Part shown: piece by piece, positions 17,328 through 25,515 of the stretch | Numbering within the stretch: position 1 is the stretch's first letter | Layout of the letters: each line of letters opens with the position of its first letter | Assembly (NCBI GenBank): GCA_025964685.1 | Contig: JAOPYG010000461.1 | Location: forward strand, 1 to 64,000 | From: Actinoallomurus sp. | GTDB taxonomy: Bacteria > Actinomycetota > Actinomycetes > Streptosporangiales > Streptosporangiaceae | DNA length: 64,000 bases | Reading direction: 5' to 3' | Notes under the pieces: model-generated | The model's database searches: none | What the model was told of the DNA's origin: nothing | Seen by the model: only the letters and a program-made list of their open reading frames with translations | Position numbers and translations under genes: made by a program

Positions 17328-18698
17328 ATGGAACTCTTCCACTACCTGCGCCTCCTGCGGCGCCGATGGTCCATCGTGGCGGCGTCGGTCCTGCTCGCGT
17401 TGATCGCGGCCGCCCTGGCCACGGCGCGGATGAGCCCGCAGTACGCCGTGTCGATCACGATGGTCGTGTCCGTGCCCGACGACGGCGAGAATCCGGCCGC
17501 CGCGTACCAGGCGGCCCTGTTGTCGCAGGACCGGGCGAAGTCGTACGCCAAGCTGCTCCAGAGCCGGTCCGTCGCGGCCGCCGTGTCGAGCGCGCTGGGC
17601 GACGGCCTGACCGCCGAGGAACTGCAACGCAAGATCAGCGCCGCGGTGGTGCCGGAGACGGTCCTGCTGCGGGCCACCGTCACCGATCGGTCTCCGGCGC
17701 TCGCGATGCGGATCGGCCATACCCTCGGCACCGAGTTCGCCCGTTACGTCGACGGCCTCGAACGGCCGGAGAGCAGCGCGCCGGCCCGGGTGCGCGTCAC
17801 GGTCGCCGACGACGCGGACCTGCCGCGGGACCCGGTGAGCCCCCGGCCGTTGCGCAACCTGGGGCTCGGGCTGGTGGTGGGCCTGGTCATCGGAGCGCTC
17901 GGCGCCGTCCTCCGTGACCTCACCGACACGTCGATCCGTTCCGCGCGGTCGCTGCGCGACGCCGCCGGCGGCGTCCCGCTCGGTGCCGTCACCTCCGACG
18001 GCCGCCTCGGCTTCGGCGTGCGGGGCGACTCTCCGCACGCGGAGGCGTTCCGCGGCATCCGCACCAACCTGCGCTTCGCCGAGGGCGACGCGCTTCCCCG
18101 ATCGGTGGCGGTGACCAGCGCGCTGCCCGAAGAGGGCAAGTCGATGATCGCGTGCAACCTCGCCGTCTCGCTCGCGGAGGCGGGCTGGCGGGTCATTCTC
18201 CTGGACGCCGACCTGCGGGGTTCCCGCCTCGCCGCGCGCCTGGACATCGACGAGACGCCGGGTCTGACGGACGTCCTCGCCCACGACCGGCCGGTGCGAA
18301 CGCTGCTCCGGCAGTGGGGGCCCGACTCGCTGTCCGTCCTGCCGGCCGGCTCGGCCACGGGTGGCTCCGGTGAACTGCTCGCGTCACGGAAGCTGCCGTC
18401 GGTCCTGCGGGAGCTCGAACGGCAGGCCGACATCGTCGTCGTCGACACGCCGTCCCTGCTGTCCGTCACCGACGCCGCCATCCTCGCGCGCGGCTGTGCC
18501 GGAGCGATCCTGGTCGCCTGGCACGGCCGGACACGCCGGGAGGACGTCGTCCGGGGCGTCGAACGGCTGGAGGCGGTGCACGCCAGAGTGGTGGGAACCG
18601 TGCTCAACGGCGACCAGCCGACGGGCCGGCCACCGGGCCAGGGCGGATTCCGCCTGCTCCGGTCGATCCACCACCGGCGGCTCGCCGCACAGCGCTGA
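17328..18698 (+). CDS. Wzc-like chain-length determinant fused to BY-kinase-type ATPase
   Basis: The 456-residue protein has an N-terminal Wzz domain with helices at about residues 15-35 and 180-205 flanking an extracytoplasmic coil. A cytoplasmic ATPase follows with Walker A SALPEEGKSMIA, Walker A' ILLDADLRGSRL and Walker B IVVVDTPSLL. The EAFRGIRTNLRF segment before Walker A is typical of capsular exopolysaccharide kinases. It would control polymer length and export with the Wzy and Wzx proteins. Two oddities appear: the P-loop reads EEGKSM where G-x-GKST is usual, and the C-terminus (LLRSIHHRRLAAQR) has no tyrosine cluster. ATG 17328 has GAAAGG seven bases upstream; an in-frame GTG lies at 17313. 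Confidence 0.87.
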   Translation: MELFHYLRLLRRRWSIVAASVLLALIAAALATARMSPQYAVSITMVVSVPDDGENPAAAYQAALLSQDRAKSYAKLLQSRSVAAAVSSALGDGLTAEELQRKISAAVVPETVLLRATVTDRSPALAMRIGHTLGTEFARYVDGLERPESSAPARVRVTVADDADLPRDPVSPRPLRNLGLGLVVGLVIGALGAVLRDLTDTSIRSARSLRDAAGGVPLGAVTSDGRLGFGVRGDSPHAEAFRGIRTNLRFAEGDALPRSVAVTSALPEEGKSMIACNLAVSLAEAGWRVILLDADLRGSRLAARLDIDETPGLTDVLAHDRPVRTLLRQWGPDSLSVLPAGSATGGSGELLASRKLPSVLRELERQADIVVVDTPSLLSVTDAAILARGCAGAILVAWHGRTRREDVVRGVERLEAVHARVVGTVLNGDQPTGRPPGQGGFRLLRSIHHRRLAAQR

Positions 18699-19108
18699 CG
18701 TTCAACGCGGCTGGGAATCCAGGTCGCTCAAGATCACCGACAGTGCGTACGGCGCGCCGAAATTGGTGAGCGAATGCCGTCGGCTGAGCTGACCTGCCAT
18801 TTCCATACCGTTCCCTCGGCGGCGCGGCCGCAAGCGTCGGCGGTGCGGGGCCGACGGTCACCGGGGCCAGACATAGGGCAGGTCATCAGGCACGTCCGGG
18901 AACACCACCAGGCCGGTCGCGGGAACGGACGGTCACCGTCGTGCTACCCGCCTGCGACGCGCGCCAATGCGGGGGTGCGGTCCCGCGACGGCTCGGCCGG
19001 ATTGATGGCGGGCGTCGGGGGAAGTATCGCGCGGAGGCCCCCACCTGTGTGCGCGGGCCGTGGCAGGAGCGGGCCGCGAGCCGGTGCCGCAAGGAGGGGA
19101 GCGACTTC
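18699..19108. other. Gap between glycan and carotenoid loci
   Basis: About 410 bp without a supported gene. Open frames here are short and lack ribosome binding sites or family motifs. It presumably carries the terminator of the Wzc operon and the promoter of the Rieske gene, but I see no strong hairpin or -35/-10 pair. The only clear signal is AAGGAGGGG at 19091-19099, the ribosome binding site of the next gene. Confidence 0.5.
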
Positions 19109-20107
19109 GTGGCGGATGAGGACGACCGGCCCCTGCGTCCCGGGAGATGGCCGCTGCGGCCGGTGCCGCGCTCTCGATGGTCGGCCCAGAGACCGACGGT
19201 GGACGACGCGGACCCGGCACTGATCACGGCGGCGCTCAAGCGCGCCCAGGCGCGGCCGTCGGGCAACTGGTTCGTGGTCGCGGCGAGCGATGACGTACGG
19301 GCCGACCGGCCGTTCGGCGCCAGGGTGACGGGGCGGGAGATCGTCCTGTGGCGGGACCGTACGGGAGCGCCGGTGGCCGGGCCGGGCGCGTGCCCGCATC
19401 TCGGCGCACCTCTGGCGCGGGGACGGGTGGCGGACGGCTGCCTGACGTGCCGATGGCACGGGCTGCGCCTGCCCGCGGAGGGCACGGAAGAGTGGCGCCC
19501 GCTGCCCGCCTATGACGACGGGGTGCTCGTCTGGGTGCGCCTCGACCCGTCCGGCGGTGAGGCGCCGCTCGACGAGCCGGTGCCGGCGGCCCGGCCGCGG
19601 CCGGAGGGCGCAGTCGGGGCGGTCGCCCGCATGGTGGGGGTCTGCGAGCCCGGCGACGTCGTCGCGAACCGCCTCGATCCCTGGCACGGCGCCTGGTTCC
19701 ATCCGTACTCCTTCACTCACCTCCGGGTCGAGTCGACGCCGGACGAGGCCGATGACCGGTTCCTGGTGCGGGTGACCTTCCGGGTCGGCCCGTGGCTCGG
19801 CGTCCCGGTGCTGGCCGACTTCAGCTGCCCGGACCCCCGCACGGTGCTGATGCGCATCGTCGAGGGTGAGGGCGAGGGCAGCGTCGTGGAGACGCACGCG
19901 ACCCCGCTCGGCCCCGGCCGCGACGGCCGTCCCCGTACGGCGGTGATCGAGGCGGTGGTCGCGACGTCGGACCGGCCGGGGTTCGCGGTGGCGCGGGTCG
20001 CGGCGCCGTTGCTGCGGCCGATGATGCGGCGTGCGGCGAGCCGTCTGTGGCGCGACGACCTGGCGTACGCCGAGCGGCGTTACGCGCTGCGTTCCGGCAC
20101 GGTCTGA
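19109..20107 (+). CDS. Rieske [2Fe-2S] protein beside the carotenoid cluster
   Basis: The 332-residue protein has a Rieske motif CPHLGAPLARG...CLTCRWHG (C-x-H and C-x2-H) at about residues 95-120. A C-terminal region of about 190 residues contains DPWHGAWFHPYSFTHLRV, a likely non-haem iron or START-like oxygenase-type domain. The domain arrangement resembles Rieske proteins that modify carotenoid ends, such as the CruH type of cyanobacterial synechoxanthin synthesis; that comparison is from memory. GTG 19109 is chosen because AAGGAGGGG is nine bases upstream; the frame is open for 56 more codons without signal. It converges on the crtU-like gene, overlapping its 3' end by 28 bp. Oxidation of the aromatic carotenoid is inferred. 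Confidence 0.8.
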   Translation: MADEDDRPLRPGRWPLRPVPRSRWSAQRPTVDDADPALITAALKRAQARPSGNWFVVAASDDVRADRPFGARVTGREIVLWRDRTGAPVAGPGACPHLGAPLARGRVADGCLTCRWHGLRLPAEGTEEWRPLPAYDDGVLVWVRLDPSGGEAPLDEPVPAARPRPEGAVGAVARMVGVCEPGDVVANRLDPWHGAWFHPYSFTHLRVESTPDEADDRFLVRVTFRVGPWLGVPVLADFSCPDPRTVLMRIVEGEGEGSVVETHATPLGPGRDGRPRTAVIEAVVATSDRPGFAVARVAAPLLRPMMRRAASRLWRDDLAYAERRYALRSGTV

Positions 20108-21591
20108 GCCCGCCGGCGCAGGCGCGGCGGGGTGAGGCGGCCACGTGTGGGCACGGTCGTCAGCGGATGCCCGGCCAGGCCCCAGCCGGACAGCAGCAGG
20201 TTGGCCGCGTGCCATCCGGTCGTGGCGGCGCGTTCCATCAGCGCCACCGGCAGGTCGATCCGGATACCGTCGCCGGCCAGCATCAGCCCCGGCGTCGGGC
20301 CGGCCACCGTCGGCCGGTCGGCGAAGGTGCCCGGGGCGAACAGCGGGCAGTCGGCGTGCCACTCGGAGAACTCGCCCACCACGGAGGCGGCCGCGGTCTC
20401 CGGATACAGGTCGTGCAGCCGGTCCAGCAGGCGCGCGGAGATCTCGCCCTGTGGTCCTGCCGCCGCGTAGGCATGCAGTTCGACCACCGAGCCGCCGGTC
20501 GCGTCGGCCCATGCCGCCGCCTCGCGGTCGTACCGCTCCAGCACGCTGATGTTGTCCAGCGGTGCGAGGCCGCCGGCGGCGAGAAAGGCGGGCCGGTCCG
20601 CGGCGACGGGCCGGTCCAGCCACAGCCGGCGGACCAGGAACGGCGGCGCCGTCGACAGGGCGGCGATCCGCCGCCGCCAGTCGGGGGTGCCGAGCGCGGG
20701 CGAGGCGGCGATCAGCGAGCGCAGTCCCGGCACGTCGAGGGCCAGCACGAGGGCGTCGGCGCGCAGGGTCTCGTCGTCGAGGTCCACCGCGAACCCTCCC
20801 GGCTCGGGCCGGACGGCGCCGACCGGCGCGCCGAGCCGCACCCGGCCGCCCAGCGCCGCCAGATGTTCGCCCAGCGGCGTCCACAGGCCGGGCAGCGGCA
20901 CATTCGGCACGTCGAACAGCAGCCCCTCGGACGAGCCGAGGAAGTACAGGTGGAACATGACCGCGAGCTCGGCCGCGGACAACCGGTCGGGCGGCGCGAA
21001 GAAGCTGCGGGAGAACACCTCGAAGGCCAGGTGGCGCGCTGCCGGCGGGAAACGCAGCCGGGCCAGGAACTCCTCGGCGTCCAGATGGTCCAGCCGCCGG
21101 TACGTCTCCGGCACGCTGACGTTCATCAGGGGCAGTGCCGCGCGAGCGTCCAATCGCAGCAGGTCACGCGGCTTGAAGGTGGGGCTGCGGAGGGCGAAGG
21201 CCAGGGCGTTCAACGGCGGGGTGCGGGGCAGGCCGCGGAAGGTGTCGGTGCGGCCCTTCGCGTCGATGAGGGGATAGTCCGGAACGGCGGTGAGCCGGCT
21301 CAGGTCCGGATCCGTCCGGCGTAGCAGCGTGCGCAGGTTGTAGTACTGACGGAAGAACGCGTGGAAACCGCGGCTCATGCCCACGCCGGTGCCGTCGGGC
21401 AGCGTCTCGGTCCAGCCGCCGGCCCGGCCACCGAGATGGTCGCGGCGCTCGCACAGGTCAACGGTGACGCCGCGTTCGGCCAGGGCGATCGCGGCCGTGA
21501 GCCCGGCGATCCCGGCGCCGACCACGACCGCGCGGGGGCGCCGGGGCAGCAGCCCGGCGTCGCGCGCCCCGCGGGGCGGGGCGTGGCGCAC
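20080..21591 (-). CDS. crtU: CrtU-like FAD-dependent carotenoid desaturase/methyltransferase (isorenieratene synthase type)
   Basis: The 503-residue FAD protein starts a few residues before the dinucleotide motif AVVVGAGIAGLTAAIALAERG and contains GGRAGGW. It then has the diagnostic MSRGFHAFFRQYYNLRTLL segment, FSRSFFAPPDRLSAAEL, and GLLFDVPNVPLPGLWTPLG, closing with MLAGDGIRIDLPVALMERA. In actinomycetes this subfamily converts beta-ionone ends of carotenoids to aromatic phi-ends. It is the last gene of the minus-strand crt run after crtYc/crtYd. The start is uncertain: GTG 21591 lies 217 bp inside the preceding methyltransferase reading frame and has no clear ribosome binding site. A frameshift at the junction is possible. 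Confidence 0.78.
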   Translation of the reverse strand: MRHAPPRGARDAGLLPRRPRAVVVGAGIAGLTAAIALAERGVTVDLCERRDHLGGRAGGWTETLPDGTGVGMSRGFHAFFRQYYNLRTLLRRTDPDLSRLTAVPDYPLIDAKGRTDTFRGLPRTPPLNALAFALRSPTFKPRDLLRLDARAALPLMNVSVPETYRRLDHLDAEEFLARLRFPPAARHLAFEVFSRSFFAPPDRLSAAELAVMFHLYFLGSSEGLLFDVPNVPLPGLWTPLGEHLAALGGRVRLGAPVGAVRPEPGGFAVDLDDETLRADALVLALDVPGLRSLIAASPALGTPDWRRRIAALSTAPPFLVRRLWLDRPVAADRPAFLAAGGLAPLDNISVLERYDREAAAWADATGGSVVELHAYAAAGPQGEISARLLDRLHDLYPETAAASVVGEFSEWHADCPLFAPGTFADRPTVAGPTPGLMLAGDGIRIDLPVALMERAATTGWHAANLLLSGWGLAGHPLTTVPTRGRLTPPRLRRRAQTVPERSA

Positions 21592-22349
21592 CCGGCGCCG
21601 ATCCGTACCGGCCGCGACGTCGCGGCAAACGGCCGTCCGTCCGGCCCCAGGCCGCGGAAGGCGTGCACGATGCCCTTCTGCCAGCCGCTCATGGTGCCGG
21701 CACGCACGTCGGCGAACCCGGCACGGCGCAGCCGCTCGGTGAACTCCTCCGGTCCGTCGAAGTCCAGTGCGCTGCGCCACAGGTAGCGGTACAGGCTCGC
21801 GTCACCGGTCATGAGACGCCCGGCCGGAATGATGACCGTCCAGCACACCGTGTGCCAGATCAGCCGGGTCACCGGGCTGTCCCGCACCGAGTAGTCGTGC
21901 ACGACGAGCCGTCCGCCGGGCCGCAGGAGGGCGCGGAGCGATGCCAGTGTGGCGTCTGGGGCGGGCAGGTTGCGGATGAGGTACGCGGCGAAGATCCCGT
22001 CGAACGGCCCGGTCACGCCGGCGTCGGCGAGGTCCTCGACCCGGCCGTGCGTGAACTCCACGACGGCGGGCCACGTCTTGGCCCGCGCCTGGGCGAGCAT
22101 GCCCGCGGACGCGTCCAGGCCGACGACGCTTGCGCCGGGCATGGCGGCCAGCAGCGCCGCGGTGGAGGCGCCGGTGCCGCAGCCGACGTCGAGCAGCCGC
22201 AACGGCTCGTCGCTCCCGGCAAACCCGAACGCCCGGGCGGAGCGGCGCAGGTGCGCGTGATATCCGGGGTTCGCGCCGACGAGCCGGTCGTAGGCGGACG
22301 CGCCGCGGTCGAACGCCGCGGGCACCTGCCGGCGCACCAGGCGGGTCAC
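21375..22349 (-). CDS. Carotenoid-cluster SAM methyltransferase (CrtT/UbiE-like)
   Basis: The reading frame is 324 residues, but only about the first 235 look like a methyltransferase: SAM motif LLDVGCGTGASTAALLAAMPG (about residues 38-58), VVGLDASAGML, FDGIFAAYLIRNLP, LLRPGGRLVVHDYS and the terminal SGWQKGIVHAFRG. The remaining ~85 residues are an out-of-phase reading of the crtU 5' end, so the normal stop seems to be missing. A methyltransferase gene between lycopene cyclase and crtU also occurs in Streptomyces (crtY-crtT-crtU). GTG 22349 overlaps the crtYd stop as GTGA. The methyl acceptor is unknown. Confidence 0.75.
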   Translation of the reverse strand: MTRLVRRQVPAAFDRGASAYDRLVGANPGYHAHLRRSARAFGFAGSDEPLRLLDVGCGTGASTAALLAAMPGASVVGLDASAGMLAQARAKTWPAVVEFTHGRVEDLADAGVTGPFDGIFAAYLIRNLPAPDATLASLRALLRPGGRLVVHDYSVRDSPVTRLIWHTVCWTVIIPAGRLMTGDASLYRYLWRSALDFDGPEEFTERLRRAGFADVRAGTMSGWQKGIVHAFRGLGPDGRPFAATSRPVRIGAGCATPRPAGRATPGCCPGAPARSWSAPGSPGSRPRSPWPNAASPLTCASAATISVAGPAAGPRRCPTAPAWA

Positions 22350-22669
22350 CGGGCACCGTCCTCGTGGGCCGCCCGGCGTTCCCAGATGAGCAGGGTCGCG
22401 GTGACCAGGGCGAAGCCGAACAGGAAGTCCTCGATGGGAATGTCGAACGGCACGCGCACCCCGCTCAGCTGGTGCGGGTCGTAGCTGACGATCGGCGCGG
22501 ACAGCTTGGTCAGCCATCCGTCGACCGCGACCTGGAAGCCGAAGACGATCGCCATCGTGATCCAGTACGCCCGCCGACGGAACAGCCCGGTGCGCAGCCG
22601 GCCGAGCTCCAGCGCGACCACCGCCGCCACCGAGACGACGGCCGGGAGTGTGTAGCCCAGCCCGGTCAT
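22346..22669 (-). CDS. crtYd: Lycopene beta-cyclase subunit, CrtYd
   Basis: The 107-residue membrane protein has three hydrophobic segments and the C-terminal signature PFDIPIEDFLFGFALVTATLL, the conserved motif (IPIEDxxF) of heterodimeric lycopene cyclases. Such cyclases need two small subunits, CrtYc and CrtYd, to close the beta-ionone rings of lycopene. The ATG overlaps the crtYc stop as ATGA (22666-22669) and its own stop overlaps the methyltransferase start, so expression is tightly coupled. Its tandem position after a paralogous subunit supports the assignment. Confidence 0.87.
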   Translation of the reverse strand: MTGLGYTLPAVVSVAAVVALELGRLRTGLFRRRAYWITMAIVFGFQVAVDGWLTKLSAPIVSYDPHQLSGVRVPFDIPIEDFLFGFALVTATLLIWERRAAHEDGAR

Positions 22670-23007
22670 CGCGCGTTCTCCTCACGTGCCTTCGCGCGCC
22701 GGTCCGGCGCCAGCCGCCGTACGGTCTCGAGCGTCAGCACGGCGCAGATCGGGATGACGAGGAAGAACAGCGCCTCCTCCAGCGGCAGTGACAGCGGCAG
22801 GGCGACGCCGGTGACATAGCGGGGGTTGTAGTCCCACACGCCCGCCGCGATGGCGATGACGTCCCACACCGCGAACACCGCCGCGACGGGGAGTACGGCG
22901 CGTGCCAGCCGGCCGGGCCGCCGGTAGACGCGGCTGCCGGACAGCTCCAGCGGCAGCGTGACCGCCGCGCACCCGGCGAGCAGCAGCAGATACTGCAGAT
23001 GGTCCAT
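22666..23007 (-). CDS. crtYc: Lycopene beta-cyclase subunit, CrtYc
   Basis: This 113-residue protein has three membrane helices (about residues 4-20, 35-55 and 75-95) and the motif LPLSLPLEEALFFLVIPICAV, the PLEExxF signature shared with CrtYd and fungal bifunctional cyclases. WDYNPRYVTG precedes it, as in other CrtYc proteins. ATG 23007 has AAAGGA about seven bases upstream; an 88-codon in-frame extension is only a shadow of crtB. The cyclase comes right after crtB (23-bp gap) and before crtYd (4-bp overlap), as in the Brevibacterium-type order crtB-crtI-crtYc-crtYd-crtU, although crtI is first here. Confidence 0.87.
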   Translation of the reverse strand: MDHLQYLLLLAGCAAVTLPLELSGSRVYRRPGRLARAVLPVAAVFAVWDVIAIAAGVWDYNPRYVTGVALPLSLPLEEALFFLVIPICAVLTLETVRRLAPDRRAKAREENAR

Positions 23008-23029
23008 TGTCGATCCTTTCCACCGCTCC

Positions 23030-23983
23030 TCACGGGGTCTGCTCGACCGGAGCCGTACGCGTGCGCGCCCACATCGAACGCGCGACGGCGCCCCCGGCGA
23101 GTGCCAGCCTGCGGCCGATGCCCACGGAGACGCGCCCGGCGAAGACGTTGTACCCGTGGGCCTCGATGCGGTCGAGGATGTGGGAGTAGAGGGTGAAGGC
23201 CGTCGCCACGCAGGGCCGCGACGTCGGGTGCAGCAGGGCGATGCCGGGCCGGGCCCGCTGGTAGACCGCACGCGTCCGCGCGATCTGGTCGGCGAGCGCG
23301 CGCCGTACCCTCGGCTCGACCTGGCGGGTCCGCCGGCACCACGAGAGCACCTCCCGGTCGACCCCGAACGCCGCGAGCTCGTCGGCGGGCAGGTACACCC
23401 GGCCCCGGTCGAGGTCCTCCGCCACGTCGCGCAGGAAGTTGGTCAGCTGGAACGCCTGGCCGAGCGCGGCCGCTCTCGGGGCGGCCTCGGCCGGATCCCC
23501 CACGGTGCCGAGCACGGGCAGTAACTGCAGGCCGATGACCTCGGCCGAGCCGTAGACGTACTCCTGCAGCGCGGCCCGGGTCGGGTAGTCGGTGACGCTG
23601 AGGTCCATCCGCATCGAGCGCAGGAAGGCGGCGAACAGGCCGCCGTCGATGCCGAACCGGACGGCGGTGTCCACGACCGCCGCGAGCACCGGATCGTCGG
23701 CCCGGCCGGCGCGCAGGCCGGCGTCGAGGGTCTCGCCGAGATGGTCGAGGGCGGCGAAGAGGTCGCCGGGTGCCGTGCCCGGGGCGGGCTCGTCGACGAT
23801 GTCGTCGGCGTGACGGGCGAAGCCGTACAGGGCGTGGATCGCGGGTCGCCGGGCGGGCGGCAGCAGCCGGGTCGCCAGGAAGAACGTGCGACCGTGCTCG
23901 GCGTTGAGAATCCGGCACCGGGTGTAGGCATCCTGGAGTGACGGGTCGGTGATCCCGGCGGCGCCCAGCTCGCGCCCGGTCAT
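23030..23983 (-). CDS. crtB: Phytoene synthase
   Basis: The 317-residue squalene/phytoene synthase joins two geranylgeranyl diphosphates to phytoene. Both Asp-rich metal sites are present: RHADDIVDE (about residues 52-60) and DVAEDLDRGRVYLP (about 180-193). The family signature YVYGSAEVIGLQLLPVLG and QLTNFLRD are also present, as is RTFFLATRLLPPARRPAIHALYGF. The length is normal. ATG 23983 overlaps the crtI stop as ATGA. Of the lycopene precursor genes, only the geranylgeranyl diphosphate synthase gene (crtE) is missing from this cluster and must lie elsewhere. Confidence 0.95.
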   Translation of the reverse strand: MTGRELGAAGITDPSLQDAYTRCRILNAEHGRTFFLATRLLPPARRPAIHALYGFARHADDIVDEPAPGTAPGDLFAALDHLGETLDAGLRAGRADDPVLAAVVDTAVRFGIDGGLFAAFLRSMRMDLSVTDYPTRAALQEYVYGSAEVIGLQLLPVLGTVGDPAEAAPRAAALGQAFQLTNFLRDVAEDLDRGRVYLPADELAAFGVDREVLSWCRRTRQVEPRVRRALADQIARTRAVYQRARPGIALLHPTSRPCVATAFTLYSHILDRIEAHGYNVFAGRVSVGIGRRLALAGGAVARSMWARTRTAPVEQTP

Positions 23984-25515
23984 CGTCGCCCTGCGGGCTC
24001 GGCGGCACGCCGCGGCCGCAGGTCCGGCGCGCCCGTGATGCGGTCCGCGGCCAGCCGCCCCGAAAGCAGCGCGGTCGGGACGCCGACGCCGGGCACGGTG
24101 CCGCAGCCGGCCAGCACCGCGTTGTCCGTCGTACGGGGAAGGTTGGCGGGACGGAAGGGACCGGTCTGCCCGAACGTGTGCGCCAGGCTGAACGGCGTTC
24201 CGGCGATCAGCCCCTGGCGGTTCCAGTCGGCGGGGGTGATGACGTGCAGAGTCTCGGTCCTTCCGCGCAGGCCGGACCGCTCGGCCATGAGACCGACCAG
24301 TTCGTCCGCGTACTCCCCGCCGATCCGATCCCAGTCGAGCCGGCCGCGGGCGAGGTTGGGCGTGGGGGCGAGCACCGACACGAGCTGCCGCCCGGAGGGG
24401 GCAAGTGCCGGGTCCGTGGCGGTGGGACGGGTCAGCAGCAGCGAGGGGTCCCGCATCAGCCGGCCGTCGCGGATGAGCTCGTCGAAGGTCGTCCGCCACG
24501 CGTCGCCGAACAGCAGGTTGTGGTGTGCGGTGCCGCCGGTGTCCTCTCCCGCGTCGCCGGACACGCCGAGGTGCACGACGACCGCCGACGGCGCGGCCAT
24601 CAGCGGGAACGGACGCCGGGGAACGTAGCCGAGCAGCCGGTAGGCGGCCGGCAGTTCACAGGTCAGGACGACGGCGTCACAGGGGACCCGCTCGCCGTCG
24701 GTCGTGAGCGCGGCGGTGACCCGGCGGTCGCGGCGTTCCAGCGCCGACACGGTCGTGCCGTAGCGGAACTCCACGCCGGCATCCGAGGCGGCGCCGGCCA
24801 GGGCGTCGGGCACCGCCCGCATCCCACCGCGCGGGAAGTACACACCGCCGACCGTGTCCATGTAGGCGATCACCGCGTACAGCGCCAGCGCGCGGCGCGG
24901 CGGCAGCCCCGCGTACAGCGCCTGGAAGGTGAAGACGCGCCGTAGCCGCTCGTCGTGGAGGAACCGGCCGACCGCGCGCTCCCAGCGGCCGAAGCCGCCC
25001 AGCGCCGCCAGCCTCGCCAGCTGCGGGGTGAGCAGTCCGAGCGGCGAGTCGACGTTCGCGGCGATGAAGCCTGAGTACTCCACGTCGTACAGCCGGGTGA
25101 GCCAGTCGCGCAGCCGCGCGTACCCGGCCGCCTCACGCGGGCCGGCGAACGCGCGGACCGCCTCGATCATGGCGTCACGGTCGGTCCGCACGTCCAGCGA
25201 CGTGCCGTCCGCGAACGACGCGCGATAGGCCGGATCCAGACGTACCAGCGGCAGCCGGTCGGTCAGCGAGGCCCCGACGGCCTCGAGCGTGTCCCCCACG
25301 ATGTCGGGCATCGTGAGCACGGTCGGCCCAGTGTCCAGCCGGTACCCGCTCACGTCCAGGCGCCCTGCCCGGCCGCCCGGGACGGCGTCGCGCTCCAGCA
25401 CCGTCACGGTCCTGCCGCGCCCGCACAGATGCAGGGCGGCCGCCAGTCCGGACAGGCCCGCGCCGACCACGACCACGTGATCGGTTCTGCCCGGAACGGT
25501 CGAACGGTGCGTCAT
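23980..25515 (-). CDS. crtI: Phytoene desaturase
   Basis: The 511-residue FAD enzyme converts phytoene to lycopene. The N-terminal dinucleotide motif HVVVVGAGLSGLAAALHL (about residues 12-29), GGRAGRL and DTGPTVLTMPD are typical, as is the C-terminal carotenoid dehydrogenase signature region (AGCGTVPGVGVPTALLSGRLAADRI). TGGVYFPRGGMRAV matches bacterial CrtI. ATG 25515 is used because the conserved fold starts soon after; the ribosome binding site (AAGGG) is weak and slightly distant. It is the first gene of the minus-strand crt operon, and its promoter region contains GGTGATCAAAAAG on the coding strand. Confidence 0.95.
   Translation of the reverse strand: MTHRSTVPGRTDHVVVVGAGLSGLAAALHLCGRGRTVTVLERDAVPGGRAGRLDVSGYRLDTGPTVLTMPDIVGDTLEAVGASLTDRLPLVRLDPAYRASFADGTSLDVRTDRDAMIEAVRAFAGPREAAGYARLRDWLTRLYDVEYSGFIAANVDSPLGLLTPQLARLAALGGFGRWERAVGRFLHDERLRRVFTFQALYAGLPPRRALALYAVIAYMDTVGGVYFPRGGMRAVPDALAGAASDAGVEFRYGTTVSALERRDRRVTAALTTDGERVPCDAVVLTCELPAAYRLLGYVPRRPFPLMAAPSAVVVHLGVSGDAGEDTGGTAHHNLLFGDAWRTTFDELIRDGRLMRDPSLLLTRPTATDPALAPSGRQLVSVLAPTPNLARGRLDWDRIGGEYADELVGLMAERSGLRGRTETLHVITPADWNRQGLIAGTPFSLAHTFGQTGPFRPANLPRTTDNAVLAGCGTVPGVGVPTALLSGRLAADRITGAPDLRPRRAAEPAGRR

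Noticed and set aside
18944-20884. 646-codon minus-strand frame across the Rieske and crtU genes
   Set aside because: Its residues are antisense to the clear Rieske motif and out of phase with crtU, with no recognisable fold.
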